Shown here: in pieces, positions 44,491 to 52,750 of the stretch | How the letters are laid out: every line of letters begins with the position of its first letter | Numbering within the stretch: the first letter of the stretch is position 1 | Assembly (NCBI GenBank): GCA_964408805.1 | Contig: CAYPAV010000004.1 | Coordinates: 1-64,000, forward strand | Reading direction: 5' to 3' | Source: CAYPAV01 sp964408805 | GTDB lineage: Bacteria > Pseudomonadota > Alphaproteobacteria > UBA8366 | DNA: 64,000 bases | Program-made: the position numbers and the translations under genes | The notes under the pieces: generated by a model | Databases searched by the model: none | Seen by the model: only the letters and a program-made list of their open reading frames with translations | What the model was told of the DNA's origin: nothing

Positions 44491-46185
44491 ATGAGCGAAG
44501 CCGAAACATCCGAGGAAAAACTCGATTTCATTCGCGAGATCGTCGCGGCGGATTTGGCGTCGAACCGCCATGAAGGCGTGGTGACCCGTTTCCCGCCGGA
44601 GCCGAACGGATACCTGCACATCGGGCATGCGAAGTCGATCTGCCTGAATTTTGGCATCGCGGCCGAATTCGGCGGCCGCTGCCATCTCCGCTTCGACGAC
44701 ACCAATCCCCTGAAGGAGGAGCAGGAATATATCGATGCGATCGAGGCCGACGTCCGCTGGCTCGGCTATGATTGGGGCGACGATCTCTATCACGCGTCGG
44801 ATTATTTCGACCGGCTCTACGCCTGGGCCGAGGCCTTGATCGAGGCCGGCAAGGCCTATGTCGACGATCAATCGGCGGAGGAGATCCGCGAGAACCGGGG
44901 CACCCTGACGGAACCGGGCCGCGAAAGCCCGTATCGCGAGCGCCCGGTCGAGGAAAACCTCGACCTTTTTCGGCGCATGCGGGCGGGCGAGTTCGCCGAT
45001 GGTGCGCGGGTGCTCCGCGCCAAGATCGACATGGTGGCCGGCAACATCAATCTTCGCGATCCGGTGCTCTACCGGATCTTGCATGCCGATCATCCCCGCA
45101 CGGGCGATGCCTGGTGCCTCTATCCAACCTATGATTTCGCCCACGGCCAGTCCGATGCGATCGAGGGGGTCACCCATTCGATCTGCACCCTGGAGTTCGA
45201 GGATCACCGCCCGCTCTACGACTGGCTGATCGAAAACCTGCCGACCCCGGCCAGCCCGCATCAATACGAGTTCGCCCGCCTGAACCTGACCTATGCGGTC
45301 CTCTCCAAGCGGCGATTGATCCAATTGGTCGAGGACGAGCATGTGGCGGGCTGGGACGATCCCCGCCTGCCGACCATCTCGGGCCTTCGCCGGCGGGGCG
45401 TGCCGGCGGCCGCGATCCGCGACTTCGCCGACCGGATCGGCGTCACCAAGTCGGACAGCGTCGTTGAGATGCAACTCCTCGATCACTGCGTCCGCGACGT
45501 TCTAAATGCCGCGGCACCCCGCCGGATGGCGGTGCTGAACCCCTTGAAGGTGGTGATCGAGAATTATGAGCAAGGCGAGAGCGAGGTCCTGACCGCGGTC
45601 AACAACCCCCAGGACGAGAGTGCGGGCACTCGCGAGGTGCCGTTCGGACGCGAGCTTTGGATCGAACGCGACGATTTCATGGAGGACCCGCCCCGGAAGT
45701 TCTTCCGCCTCGCCCCCGGCCGCGAGGTCCGACTCCGCTATGCCTATTTCCTGACCTGCCGGGAAGCCGTGAAAGACGAAGCCGGCGAGATCGTCGAACT
45801 CCGCTGCACTTACGACCCCGCAACAAAGGGCGGCAACGCGCCCGACGGCCGCAAGGTCAAGGCGACGATCCATTGGGTGTCGGCGGCGCATGCGCTTGGC
45901 GCCGAGATCCGCGCCTACGACAACCTGTTCACGGAGGAGACCCCGGGCGCCGGCGGCGATTTCCTCGACGACCTCAACCCCGACTCGCTCACCACTCTCG
46001 AGGATTGCCGCCTCGAGCCGAGCCTGGCCGAGGCTCGCCCCGGCGAGACGGTGCAGTTCGAGCGTCAGGGCTATTTCTGCCTCGATCCGGACGCGACGGC
46101 GGAGCGCCTCGTCTTCAACCGCACCATCGGCCTTCGCGATAGCTGGGCGCGCCTTCGGAAGCAACAGGCCGCCAAGGCCTCGTGA
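44491..46185 (+). CDS. glnS: Glutaminyl-tRNA synthetase
   Basis: The 564-residue class I synthetase has the HIGH motif in EPNGYLHIGHAKSICLNF, RFDDTNPLKEEQEYID, and the KMSKS-like AVLSKRRLIQLV, followed by the two C-terminal beta-barrel anticodon-binding domains seen in GlnRS (VKATIHWVSAAHALGAEIR, ERQGYFCLDPD). It charges tRNA-Gln with glutamine. MSEAETSE was chosen as start because the family homology begins soon after; the open frame upstream is not synthetase-like. The TPR gene begins at this stop. Many alphaproteobacteria instead use GluRS and GatCAB, so its presence is of note. Confidence 0.95.
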   Translation: MSEAETSEEKLDFIREIVAADLASNRHEGVVTRFPPEPNGYLHIGHAKSICLNFGIAAEFGGRCHLRFDDTNPLKEEQEYIDAIEADVRWLGYDWGDDLYHASDYFDRLYAWAEALIEAGKAYVDDQSAEEIRENRGTLTEPGRESPYRERPVEENLDLFRRMRAGEFADGARVLRAKIDMVAGNINLRDPVLYRILHADHPRTGDAWCLYPTYDFAHGQSDAIEGVTHSICTLEFEDHRPLYDWLIENLPTPASPHQYEFARLNLTYAVLSKRRLIQLVEDEHVAGWDDPRLPTISGLRRRGVPAAAIRDFADRIGVTKSDSVVEMQLLDHCVRDVLNAAAPRRMAVLNPLKVVIENYEQGESEVLTAVNNPQDESAGTREVPFGRELWIERDDFMEDPPRKFFRLAPGREVRLRYAYFLTCREAVKDEAGEIVELRCTYDPATKGGNAPDGRKVKATIHWVSAAHALGAEIRAYDNLFTEETPGAGGDFLDDLNPDSLTTLEDCRLEPSLAEARPGETVQFERQGYFCLDPDATAERLVFNRTIGLRDSWARLRKQQAAKAS

Positions 46186-46748
46186 TGTCGGTGGGCGGCG
46201 ACAAGATCGGCCCCTTCGACCGTATCTTGGATTTGCTGCTGCACCTCGACGAGATCCGCCCCGCCCCAAGCCTGCCCCGCCAGCTCGACGACCTGTTCGC
46301 CGAATTGCCGGACGCCGGCGATCGGCACGAGGCCCTTGAGGGGATGATCTGGGCGCACTGGTGCAGCCACCCGGACGAGGCCGCAGCGCGCAAGATGGAA
46401 CGCGTGATCGGCGGGTTGGCCCGGCAACGCTACCACCCGACCGAACGCCTGCTCGACGGCCTGCTCCGCGCCGATCCCGACTGGGCCGAGGCCTGGAACA
46501 AGCGCGCGACCCTCCATTTCCTGCTCGACCGCGACCTTGAGAGCGTTGCCGACATCGAGACGACCCTCCGCCTGGAGCCCCGACATTTCGGGGCCCTCAG
46601 CGGCCTCGGCCAAATCTGCCTCCGCCACCACGAGCCGGTGACGGCAAGAATCGCGTTCGAACGCGCGCTGGCGGTCAACCCGCACCTGGCGGGGGTGCGG
46701 GATGTGGTGGGAAGGCTGGCGCAGACGGCGGGGCCGACGGTGAATTAG
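46185..46748 (+). CDS. TPR-like protein coupled to glnS
   Basis: The 187-residue protein starts at the last base of the glnS stop (ATG overlapping TGA by one base; a GTG three bases earlier is also possible), so it is co-translated. It contains TPR-like helix pairs in RLLDGLLRADPDWAEAWNKR, TLRLEPRHFGALSGLGQICL and ARIAFERALAVNPHLAGVRD. There is no signal peptide or enzyme motif. A DHEALEG-like helical N-terminal half precedes the repeats. It probably binds another protein. Why it sits with glnS is unknown, and I do not know a functional link. Confidence 0.75.
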   Translation: MSVGGDKIGPFDRILDLLLHLDEIRPAPSLPRQLDDLFAELPDAGDRHEALEGMIWAHWCSHPDEAAARKMERVIGGLARQRYHPTERLLDGLLRADPDWAEAWNKRATLHFLLDRDLESVADIETTLRLEPRHFGALSGLGQICLRHHEPVTARIAFERALAVNPHLAGVRDVVGRLAQTAGPTVN

Positions 46749-46831
46749 GGGGGAGGCACCCCCACTCGAACCCACCGAGACACGAATTACATACTTTGCT
46801 ACGATGCGCGGGGCTTGTTGAGGGATGAGTA

Positions 46832-48541
46832 ATGCATGATTTGGTGATTCGTGGGGCCAATATCGTTGATGGGACGGGGGACGCGGCCCGGACGGGTGAT
46901 ATTGCGATTGATGATGGGGTGCTGACCGAGGTCGGCGGCACGGCCGGGCCCGCGACCCGCGAGATCGATGCGGCGGGGGCCCTGGCGACGCCGGGCTGGG
47001 TTGATGTTCATACCCATTACGACGGGCAGGTGACCTGGGACCCGATGATCGGCCCCTCCTGCTGGCATGGGGTGACGACGGTCATCATGGGGAATTGCGG
47101 AGTCGGCTTCGCGCCGGTCCGCCCCGACATGCACGACGAATTGATCGAGATGATGGAAGGGGTCGAGGACATTCCCGGCTCGGCGCTGCACGAAGGCGTC
47201 GATTGGCGCTGGGAGAGCTTTCCCGAATTCCTCGATGCGCTCGACGAGATGAACCACGCCATCGATATCGGCGTGCAAGTGCCGCACAACCCCGTTCGCG
47301 CCTATGTCATGGGCCCCGGCGGAGGGTTCGACCGGCAGGTCACCGACAACGAACTGGCCGAGATGACGCGGATCGTCGGCGAGGGCTTGGCCGCCGGCGG
47401 CCTCGGATTTACGACCTCGCGCACGAAGTTCCATCGCACCTCCACCGGCGAGCATGTGCCGAGCCATTTCGCCGATCTTCGGGAATTGCGCGCGATCGTC
47501 CAGGCGTTGAAATCCCATGGCGACGGCTTGATCGGTCTCCTCAGCGATTTCGACCAGCCGGAAGAGGACATCGCCGGCTGCCGGCAGCTGGCCATCGAGT
47601 CGGGCCGGCCGCTTTATTATCTGCTGGTCCAGTTCGACGATAATCCGGACAAGTGGCGGAAGCTGTTGGACCTCTCGCGCGACACGGGGGACGGGGCCGC
47701 GCTTTACCCGCAGGTCTGTCCCCGCCCGGTCGGGTTCTTCCTCGGCCTCGAATGCTCGCTCAACCCCTTCATGAGTCGGCCGACCTATAAATCGATCCGC
47801 GATCTGCCGATCGACCAGCGCGTGGCCCGCATGCGGGACCCCGACTTCCGGGCCAAGCTCTTGTCCGAGAAACGCGAGCACAAATCCGACCTGATGCGGC
47901 AGGTGACGAGCGGATACGACAAGATGTTCCGCCTCGGCGATCCGCCCGACTACGAGCCCGGCCCCGAGGACAGCGTCGCCGCGATGGCGGCGCGCGAGGG
48001 GCGAACGCCGGACGAGATCGCCTACGACATGCTGCTTGAGCGGGACGGCAAGGAATTGATCTTCCTGCCCTTCACCAATTTCACCGGGCGCAACCACGAC
48101 GCCATCCTGGAGATGATGAAGGACGAGCAGACCTTGTTCGGCCTCGGCGACGGGGGCGCCCATTGCGGGCTGATCTGCGATGCCAGCATCCCGACCTTCC
48201 TGCTGACCCATTGGGTGCGCGACCGTTCGCGCGGTGAGCGGGTGCCGCTGGAATGGGTCGTGAAACGCCAGACGAGCGACAACGCGGCCTTCTTCGGATT
48301 ACACGATCGCGGCGTCCTCGCCCCCGGCATGAAGGCGGATCTGAACGTCATCGATTTCGACGGCCTCAACCTCCGCCCACCCCATATCGTCCACGACCTG
48401 CCGGCCGGCGGCCGGCGCCTGATCCAGGACGCGGTCGGCTATGTGGCGACGGTACAGTCGGGCGTCGTCACTTTCGACAAGGGAGTCCACACCGGCGCCT
48501 TGCCGGGCGGCCTGATCCGCGGAAGGCGGCCTCATCCGTGA
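46832..48541 (+). CDS. Amidohydrolase, N-acyl-D-amino-acid deacylase family
   Basis: The 569-residue protein is an urease-superfamily amidohydrolase: the metal-binding DVHTHYDGQVTWDP early on, NCGVGFAPVRP, and the late catalytic Asp region GDGGAHCGLICDASIPTFLL. C-terminal LAPGMKADLNVIDFDGL completes the beta-sandwich. D-aminoacylases and dihydropyrimidinase-like relatives remove acyl groups from D-amino acids or open rings. Given the two HyuAB systems, it could act on N-carbamoyl or N-acyl amino acids. It starts at ATG with GAGGGA upstream and ends facing a convergent cupin gene. Confidence 0.9.
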   Translation: MHDLVIRGANIVDGTGDAARTGDIAIDDGVLTEVGGTAGPATREIDAAGALATPGWVDVHTHYDGQVTWDPMIGPSCWHGVTTVIMGNCGVGFAPVRPDMHDELIEMMEGVEDIPGSALHEGVDWRWESFPEFLDALDEMNHAIDIGVQVPHNPVRAYVMGPGGGFDRQVTDNELAEMTRIVGEGLAAGGLGFTTSRTKFHRTSTGEHVPSHFADLRELRAIVQALKSHGDGLIGLLSDFDQPEEDIAGCRQLAIESGRPLYYLLVQFDDNPDKWRKLLDLSRDTGDGAALYPQVCPRPVGFFLGLECSLNPFMSRPTYKSIRDLPIDQRVARMRDPDFRAKLLSEKREHKSDLMRQVTSGYDKMFRLGDPPDYEPGPEDSVAAMAAREGRTPDEIAYDMLLERDGKELIFLPFTNFTGRNHDAILEMMKDEQTLFGLGDGGAHCGLICDASIPTFLLTHWVRDRSRGERVPLEWVVKRQTSDNAAFFGLHDRGVLAPGMKADLNVIDFDGLNLRPPHIVHDLPAGGRRLIQDAVGYVATVQSGVVTFDKGVHTGALPGGLIRGRRPHP

Positions 48542-48663
48542 TCCCCGCCACGGGACCGCTGAGACGACGGCGCCGCCGACGAGGGATATGACGTCCCGAT
48601 TTCCGCGTTGACCGACGATGTCCGGCCCGGACCGCGCGCTCGACGATATTTTATAATCAATGC

Positions 48664-48682
48664 GCGTTCATGGTATGAACGC
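48664..48682. promoter_or_regulatory. Palindromic operator-like site 1
   Basis: GCGTTCAT-GGT-ATGAACGC is a perfect inverted repeat of 8-bp arms around three bases. It shares the pattern with site 2, 79 bases downstream, which suggests a regulator dimer binding pair or a repeated element. Confidence 0.5.
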
Positions 48683-48742
48683 CTGATCTATCAAGCATTT
48701 CTTGTTCCGACATTGGAGGGCGAGCCGGCGAAAAATCAGAGT

Positions 48743-48761
48743 GTGTTCACGATATGAACAC
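48743..48761. promoter_or_regulatory. Palindromic operator-like site 2
   Basis: GTGTTCAC-GAT-ATGAACAC has arms pairing at seven of eight positions. Together with site 1 the shared pattern is GYGTTCAYGRTATGAACRC, followed in both by TGAYCTWTCAA. Confidence 0.5.
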
Positions 48762-48941
48762 GTGACCTTTCAATGCTAGAAGTGGAAAACCGCCGGATAT
48801 GTCGGCCGCCTGACAAAATGTCCGGTCGGAATTGGTACTTGTCGAGCCGGACGAATATCCAGCGCGTCACCCGCCGCGAAGTCAATCGAACCGCGTCCGG
48901 CATCGTGTCGGGCAGCATTTTCCATACGTTATATCGAGGAC

Positions 48942-49307
48942 TTAATCCCCAAACCCCGAGCCGGCCTTCTTGTATTCCTCGCGGGGTGGGCTGAAGACGT
49001 CGAGGATGGTGGCGCCCTCGGGGCCGGCGATGATGGTGTGCTCGACATTGCCGGGGGTGCGCCAGAAATCCCCCTCCGCCACCGGATATTCGACGCCGCC
49101 CTGGATGCGGACGGCGCTGCCCTTGATCATCACCCCCCATTGCTCTTCCGGATGGCTGTGGACCGAGCCCTTGGCGTTGGGCGCCAGCTCGACGACCGAG
49201 AGCATGGCCTGGTCGCCGACGAAGATGTTGGTGTCGACCCCTTCCGCCAGGTTGCGGACGATTCCGCCCTCGGGCTTGAAGAGATTGTAGAACGGTGCGT
49301 CGCTCAT
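48942..49307 (-). CDS. Cupin-domain protein
   Basis: The 121-residue protein is a single cupin barrel with metal-ligand motifs: first HxH-type motif GSVHSHPEEQWGVMIKG, with His residues and Glu, and second-motif His in GNVEHTIIAGPEG. Small cupins act as dioxygenases, isomerases or ligand sensors. It follows the SnoaL-like gene by 18 bases and the dehydrogenase gene before that, so the three form one minus-strand operon. The product may process a metabolite of the acyl-CoA dehydrogenase pathway. Confidence 0.85.
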   Translation of the reverse strand: MSDAPFYNLFKPEGGIVRNLAEGVDTNIFVGDQAMLSVVELAPNAKGSVHSHPEEQWGVMIKGSAVRIQGGVEYPVAEGDFWRTPGNVEHTIIAGPEGATILDVFSPPREEYKKAGSGFGD

Positions 49308-49325
49308 GATCCGCGCTCCTCAATC

Positions 49326-49709
49326 CTAAGTGATCTTTTTCCAGTAGCTGTCCTTGACCGCGATCTTGCCGTCGCGGAGGTCGTAGATGTCGACGCCGCG
49401 GACGTCGATCGGCGTGCCGTCGGCATATTCCCCGGTGGCGCGGAACCGGCCGATGACGTGATCGTCGGCGAACAAGACCTCGGTCTCCGAGAACCGCATG
49501 TTCTTGTATGTTTCGCTCCGCGCCGCGAGGGCCGCGCGCACCTCGTCCCGGCCGCGCAGAATTTGCGCATCGGGACCGTCCGGCCCCTCGAACAGGCGCC
49601 ATTCGAAATCGTCGGTGACGCAGGCGAGAATGCCGTCGACATCGCCCTTGTTGAAGGCCTTGCCGAACGCCTTCAGCGCCGTCATCGCCTGGTCGCGATC
49701 AATCGCCAT
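49326..49709 (-). CDS. SnoaL/NTF2-like protein
   Basis: The 127-residue protein has the alpha+beta cone fold signature of the SnoaL/NTF2 family: LKAFGKAFNKGDVDGILACV, DDFEWRLFEG, and DIYDLRDGKIAVKDSYWKK. Such proteins bind hydrophobic small molecules, act as isomerases/cyclases or as accessory subunits. It is 17 bases after the acyl-CoA dehydrogenase and 18 bases before the cupin, all on the minus strand. MAIDRDQ was chosen as the start because the frame upstream is within the dehydrogenase gene. Confidence 0.85.
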   Translation of the reverse strand: MAIDRDQAMTALKAFGKAFNKGDVDGILACVTDDFEWRLFEGPDGPDAQILRGRDEVRAALAARSETYKNMRFSETEVLFADDHVIGRFRATGEYADGTPIDVRGVDIYDLRDGKIAVKDSYWKKIT

Positions 49710-49726
49710 CAGCGTCGTCCCATCGG

Positions 49727-50890
49727 TCAGCGAAGCCCGAGGCCGCGCGCGATGATCCCGCGCAGCACCTCCGTGGTACCGCCCTGGATCGTGAGCTTCG
49801 GCGCGATCATCGTCGCATATCGCAGCAATTCGTCGAAATTGGCCCGGTTGCCGGTGTCGGGATCGACGAAGGCCGAAAGCTCGCGCACCTTGGCGGGCAG
49901 GTCCTGTTCCCATTTGGTGCCGAGATCCTTGACGATCGAGCCCTCGACCACGGGTTCCTTGCCCGCCTGCAGCATGCCGTTGGCGGAGACCGACATGCGC
50001 CGCAGCGTATGCAGCTGCGCCACCAGACGCCCGACCCCCTCGGCCGCCCGGTCATCCGGTTCCTCGCCGAGAACGCGCAGCAATTCGGGCAGGATGTAGA
50101 AGGTCTCTAAAAACCGCTCGGGGCCGCTCCGCTCGTAGGCAAGCTCGCTCGTCGCCTGCCGCCAGGCTTCGTCGACCGTCCCCAGCAGCATCTTCTCCGG
50201 TACGAAAGCGTCCTCGAAGATCACTTCGTTGAACTCGTGGACGCCGGTCGGATGGTGGATCGGACGGGTCGAGATGCCGTCGGTGTTCTTCATGTCGACC
50301 AGGAAATTCGTGAGGCCGTGCCGGCGATTGTCCTCATCCGGGGCCGCGGTCCGGAAGAGGCCGATCATGTAATCCGCCTGATGGGCACCGCTGGTCCAGA
50401 CCTTGCGCCCATTGATCAGCCAGCCGCCCTCGGTCGGGGTGGCGCGGCACTTGGCGGCGAAGAGATCGGAACCCGAATCCGGCTCGCTCATGCCGATGCA
50501 GAACGCGCACTCGCCCCGCGCGATCCGCGGTAGGATAACGAGTTTTACCTCCTCCTCGGCGTATTTCAGCAGCATCGGGCCACTCTGCCGGTCGGCGGTG
50601 AAGAAGACGCGGGTGGGGGCGGCGACGGCGCGGAACTCTTCGGTGACGACGTAGCGCTCGAGGAAGGTGCGTTCGTGGCCGCCGTATTTTTTCGGCCAGG
50701 TCATGCCGATCCAGCCGCGTTCGCCGACCTTGCGCGCGAACTCGCGGTTGAAGGCGCTGGTCAACGGTGCGGTGTTCGGGTCGAAGGTGCCGGCGTCGAT
50801 TTCCTCGCGCAGGAATTCGCGAACCTCGGCGCGCAGATCCTCGCAGACCTTCGGCAGACGAATTGGATCGAATTGGATGGCGGTCGACAT
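49727..50890 (-). CDS. Acyl-CoA dehydrogenase (subunit/copy 1)
   Basis: The 387-residue flavoprotein has the ACAD signatures ARGECAFCIGMSEPDSGSDL and GGWLINGRKVWTSGAH. The C-terminal region is KLTIQGGTTEVLRGIIARGL. In medium-chain dehydrogenases the catalytic Glu directly precedes the GT here (YEGT); this protein has Gly instead (QGGT), so its active base must lie elsewhere or in a partner. It is divergent from a second, shorter ACAD about 170 bases away. Heteromeric ACAD pairs of this kind are known in steroid and similar side-chain catabolism, so a heterodimer is plausible. Confidence 0.87.
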   Translation of the reverse strand: MSTAIQFDPIRLPKVCEDLRAEVREFLREEIDAGTFDPNTAPLTSAFNREFARKVGERGWIGMTWPKKYGGHERTFLERYVVTEEFRAVAAPTRVFFTADRQSGPMLLKYAEEEVKLVILPRIARGECAFCIGMSEPDSGSDLFAAKCRATPTEGGWLINGRKVWTSGAHQADYMIGLFRTAAPDEDNRRHGLTNFLVDMKNTDGISTRPIHHPTGVHEFNEVIFEDAFVPEKMLLGTVDEAWRQATSELAYERSGPERFLETFYILPELLRVLGEEPDDRAAEGVGRLVAQLHTLRRMSVSANGMLQAGKEPVVEGSIVKDLGTKWEQDLPAKVRELSAFVDPDTGNRANFDELLRYATMIAPKLTIQGGTTEVLRGIIARGLGLR

Positions 50891-51060
50891 GATCGTATGC
50901 GTCCTTCCCTTGCCGGGCCTCGGGCCGGCTTGCCCCGGCGATCCGGGCGGCTAATTTATCAACGGCGAAACCAGCGCCCGCGGCGTTTGTCGTGCAAAAT
51001 TATATGGGCCATCGGCCCGGTTTGTCACATGCCGCCGGCCCCGTTCGAGAGCGAGATGTC

Positions 51061-52122
51061 ATGAGCGAGACCGACAACATCATCGTCGATACCACGACCC
51101 GGATCTTTCAGGATCTCTGCGACCCGCAGACCGTGAACAATGCCGGCGACGACTCCTGGCGGGCGCCGCTGTGGAACGCGCTGGAGGAGTCCGGTCTGAC
51201 CGTCGCCTGGGTGCCCGATACGCTGGGTGGCGCCGGGATCGAGCTTGCGGACGCCTTCGAGATTCTCCGCGTCTCCGGTCAATTCGCCGTACCGGTGCCG
51301 CTCGGCGAGACTTTGCTCGCGGGCTGGCTCCTGGGTGCCGCCGAGATGGAAGTGCCGATGGGCGCCATGACGGTGGCGCCGACGCGCGAGGCCGACACGA
51401 TCCAACTTGGCGCGGACGGCACGCTGTCCGGCCGCGCGCGCGGCATTCCCTTCGGCCGCGAGGTCGAACATATTGCCGTTATGGCGGCCCGTGACGGGGA
51501 CGCCGCCGTGGCCCTGGTGGCCCGGGCCGATTGCGCGATCGTCGAGGGGTCGAGCCTGGCGAGCGATCCGAAGGACGACGTGGTATTCGACGGGGTCGTT
51601 CCCGTTGCCACGCAGGCGGCACCGGATGGTCTCGACCGCGACCGGTTGATGTCGATGGGGGCGGCGGTGCGCGCCGTCCAGATGGCGGGCGCGCTTGAGG
51701 CCTTGCTCGATATCTCGGTCGAGTATTCGAAGGAACGCGTCGCCTTCGAGCGGCCGATCTCCAAGTTTCAGGCTGTGCAGCACAATCTCGCCCGGCTCGC
51801 GGACGAGGTCGCGGCCGCCGTGGCGGTCTCGGGTTCGGCCGCCGATGCGCTGCAGAACCGGGGGTTCGATGAGCATTCCCTGCTCGAGGTCGCGGCCGCC
51901 AAGATCCGAGTCGGCGAGGCGGCGGGCGAGGGGGCGGCAATCGCCCATCAGGCCCATGGCGCGATCGGTTTCACTAAGGAGCATATTCTCCACCGATACA
52001 CCCAGCGCCTCTGGTCGTGGCGCGACGAGTTCGGTTCGGAGGCGGTTTGGGCCGTGCGACTGGGTCGGTTGATCGCCCGAAAGGGCCCCGAGGAGCTTTG
52101 GCCGACGCTCACGGTCGGGTAG
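51061..52122 (+). CDS. Acyl-CoA dehydrogenase-like protein (subunit/copy 2)
   Basis: The 353-residue protein has ACAD features in GGAGIELADAFEILRVSGQF, FERPISKFQAVQHNLARLAD and AHGAIGFTKEHILHRYTQRL. It is short, with a weak N-terminal FAD-contact signature, as in the partner subunits of heteromeric ACADs. The gene is transcribed away from the minus-strand ACAD, cupin and SnoaL operon, so both could be expressed from one control region. It should form a complex with copy 1. The PAS_5 gene follows by 44 bases. Confidence 0.85.
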   Translation: MSETDNIIVDTTTRIFQDLCDPQTVNNAGDDSWRAPLWNALEESGLTVAWVPDTLGGAGIELADAFEILRVSGQFAVPVPLGETLLAGWLLGAAEMEVPMGAMTVAPTREADTIQLGADGTLSGRARGIPFGREVEHIAVMAARDGDAAVALVARADCAIVEGSSLASDPKDDVVFDGVVPVATQAAPDGLDRDRLMSMGAAVRAVQMAGALEALLDISVEYSKERVAFERPISKFQAVQHNLARLADEVAAAVAVSGSAADALQNRGFDEHSLLEVAAAKIRVGEAAGEGAAIAHQAHGAIGFTKEHILHRYTQRLWSWRDEFGSEAVWAVRLGRLIARKGPEELWPTLTVG

Positions 52123-52166
52123 GCTGAGAGCCCGCGAAATCTCCAGCAATCGATGGGGCCGAGGTA

Positions 52167-52637
52167 ATGGCGGAGTATGTTTTCGAATCTGTCCCCGAAG
52201 GTGCCTCGGAGCAATTGCCCGAATATCATCGCGAAATTTACCGGGTTTGGTACGAATTGGCGGATGATGGACGGCCCGATTACGCGCAATTCGATATTCT
52301 CGATTTTTGGGCTTGGGTCGGAAACCTGCATTTGGTGGAAGTCTATACGGACGACATCGTCTATCGCGTTTACGGATCGAACGTCGCCGATGCCATGAAC
52401 TGGGAATGGAGCCGGCAGCGGATGAGCGAGGTGCGCGAAGACGCCTTGTCGCAGATCCTGCCCTGGTATCGGCGGGTCGTAGACAAGGGCGCCGCGCATC
52501 ATCAGGTTATTGATTCGATCGCGGTCGACCGGCCGCTCCGCTGGTCTCGGCTTTTCATGCCCATGACTTGGCGAGGCGGGGCGGCGGAAATGGTGTTGGT
52601 CCATTGCAGGACGGTGATGCGCGAGGACAGTGCGTAG
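52167..52637 (+). CDS. PAS_5-type (DUF1488-like style) PAS domain protein
   Basis: The 156-residue protein has the alphaproteobacterial PAS_5 pattern: LPEYHREIYRVWYELADDGR, PDYAQFDILDFWAWVGNLHL, VEVYTDDIVYRVYGSNV and HHQVIDSIAVDRPLRWSRLF. These are stand-alone PAS sensor-like domains, usually without an enzyme part. The PAS_5 family is the firm part of this call; the name in the label after it is only an approximate comparison. It may sense a ligand for control of neighbouring genes. No DNA-binding region is visible. Confidence 0.75.
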   Translation: MAEYVFESVPEGASEQLPEYHREIYRVWYELADDGRPDYAQFDILDFWAWVGNLHLVEVYTDDIVYRVYGSNVADAMNWEWSRQRMSEVREDALSQILPWYRRVVDKGAAHHQVIDSIAVDRPLRWSRLFMPMTWRGGAAEMVLVHCRTVMREDSA

Positions 52638-52750
52638 CCGGCCGGTCGAAGCGACTTATCTTTTACTCCAACGGATCGCCGGGCTTGCCGCGGGGACGCG
52701 CATTCGACCGGTGGTTCGAGCGGATATCGTGCGAGGGAGGAATATTTATC

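Larger units (their letters stand above)
48542..48941. other. Convergent intergenic region with two related palindromes
   Basis: No gene is recognised in these 400 bases. The region holds two similar 19-bp palindromic sites (listed separately) within longer imperfect direct repeats of about 30 bases. No promoter or terminator with a T-run is evident. Confidence 0.5.

Noticed and set aside
48664..48761. The two palindromes as rho-independent terminators
   Set aside because: They have short arms around three bases, no following T-run, and a shared sequence beyond the stems. A protein-binding or repeat role fits better.
48736..49602. A long minus-strand open frame overlapping the cupin and SnoaL-like genes
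   Set aside because: Its translation is arginine- and glycine-rich and matches no family, while the cupin and SnoaL-like proteins in another frame have clear motifs and ribosome sites. It is a GC shadow.
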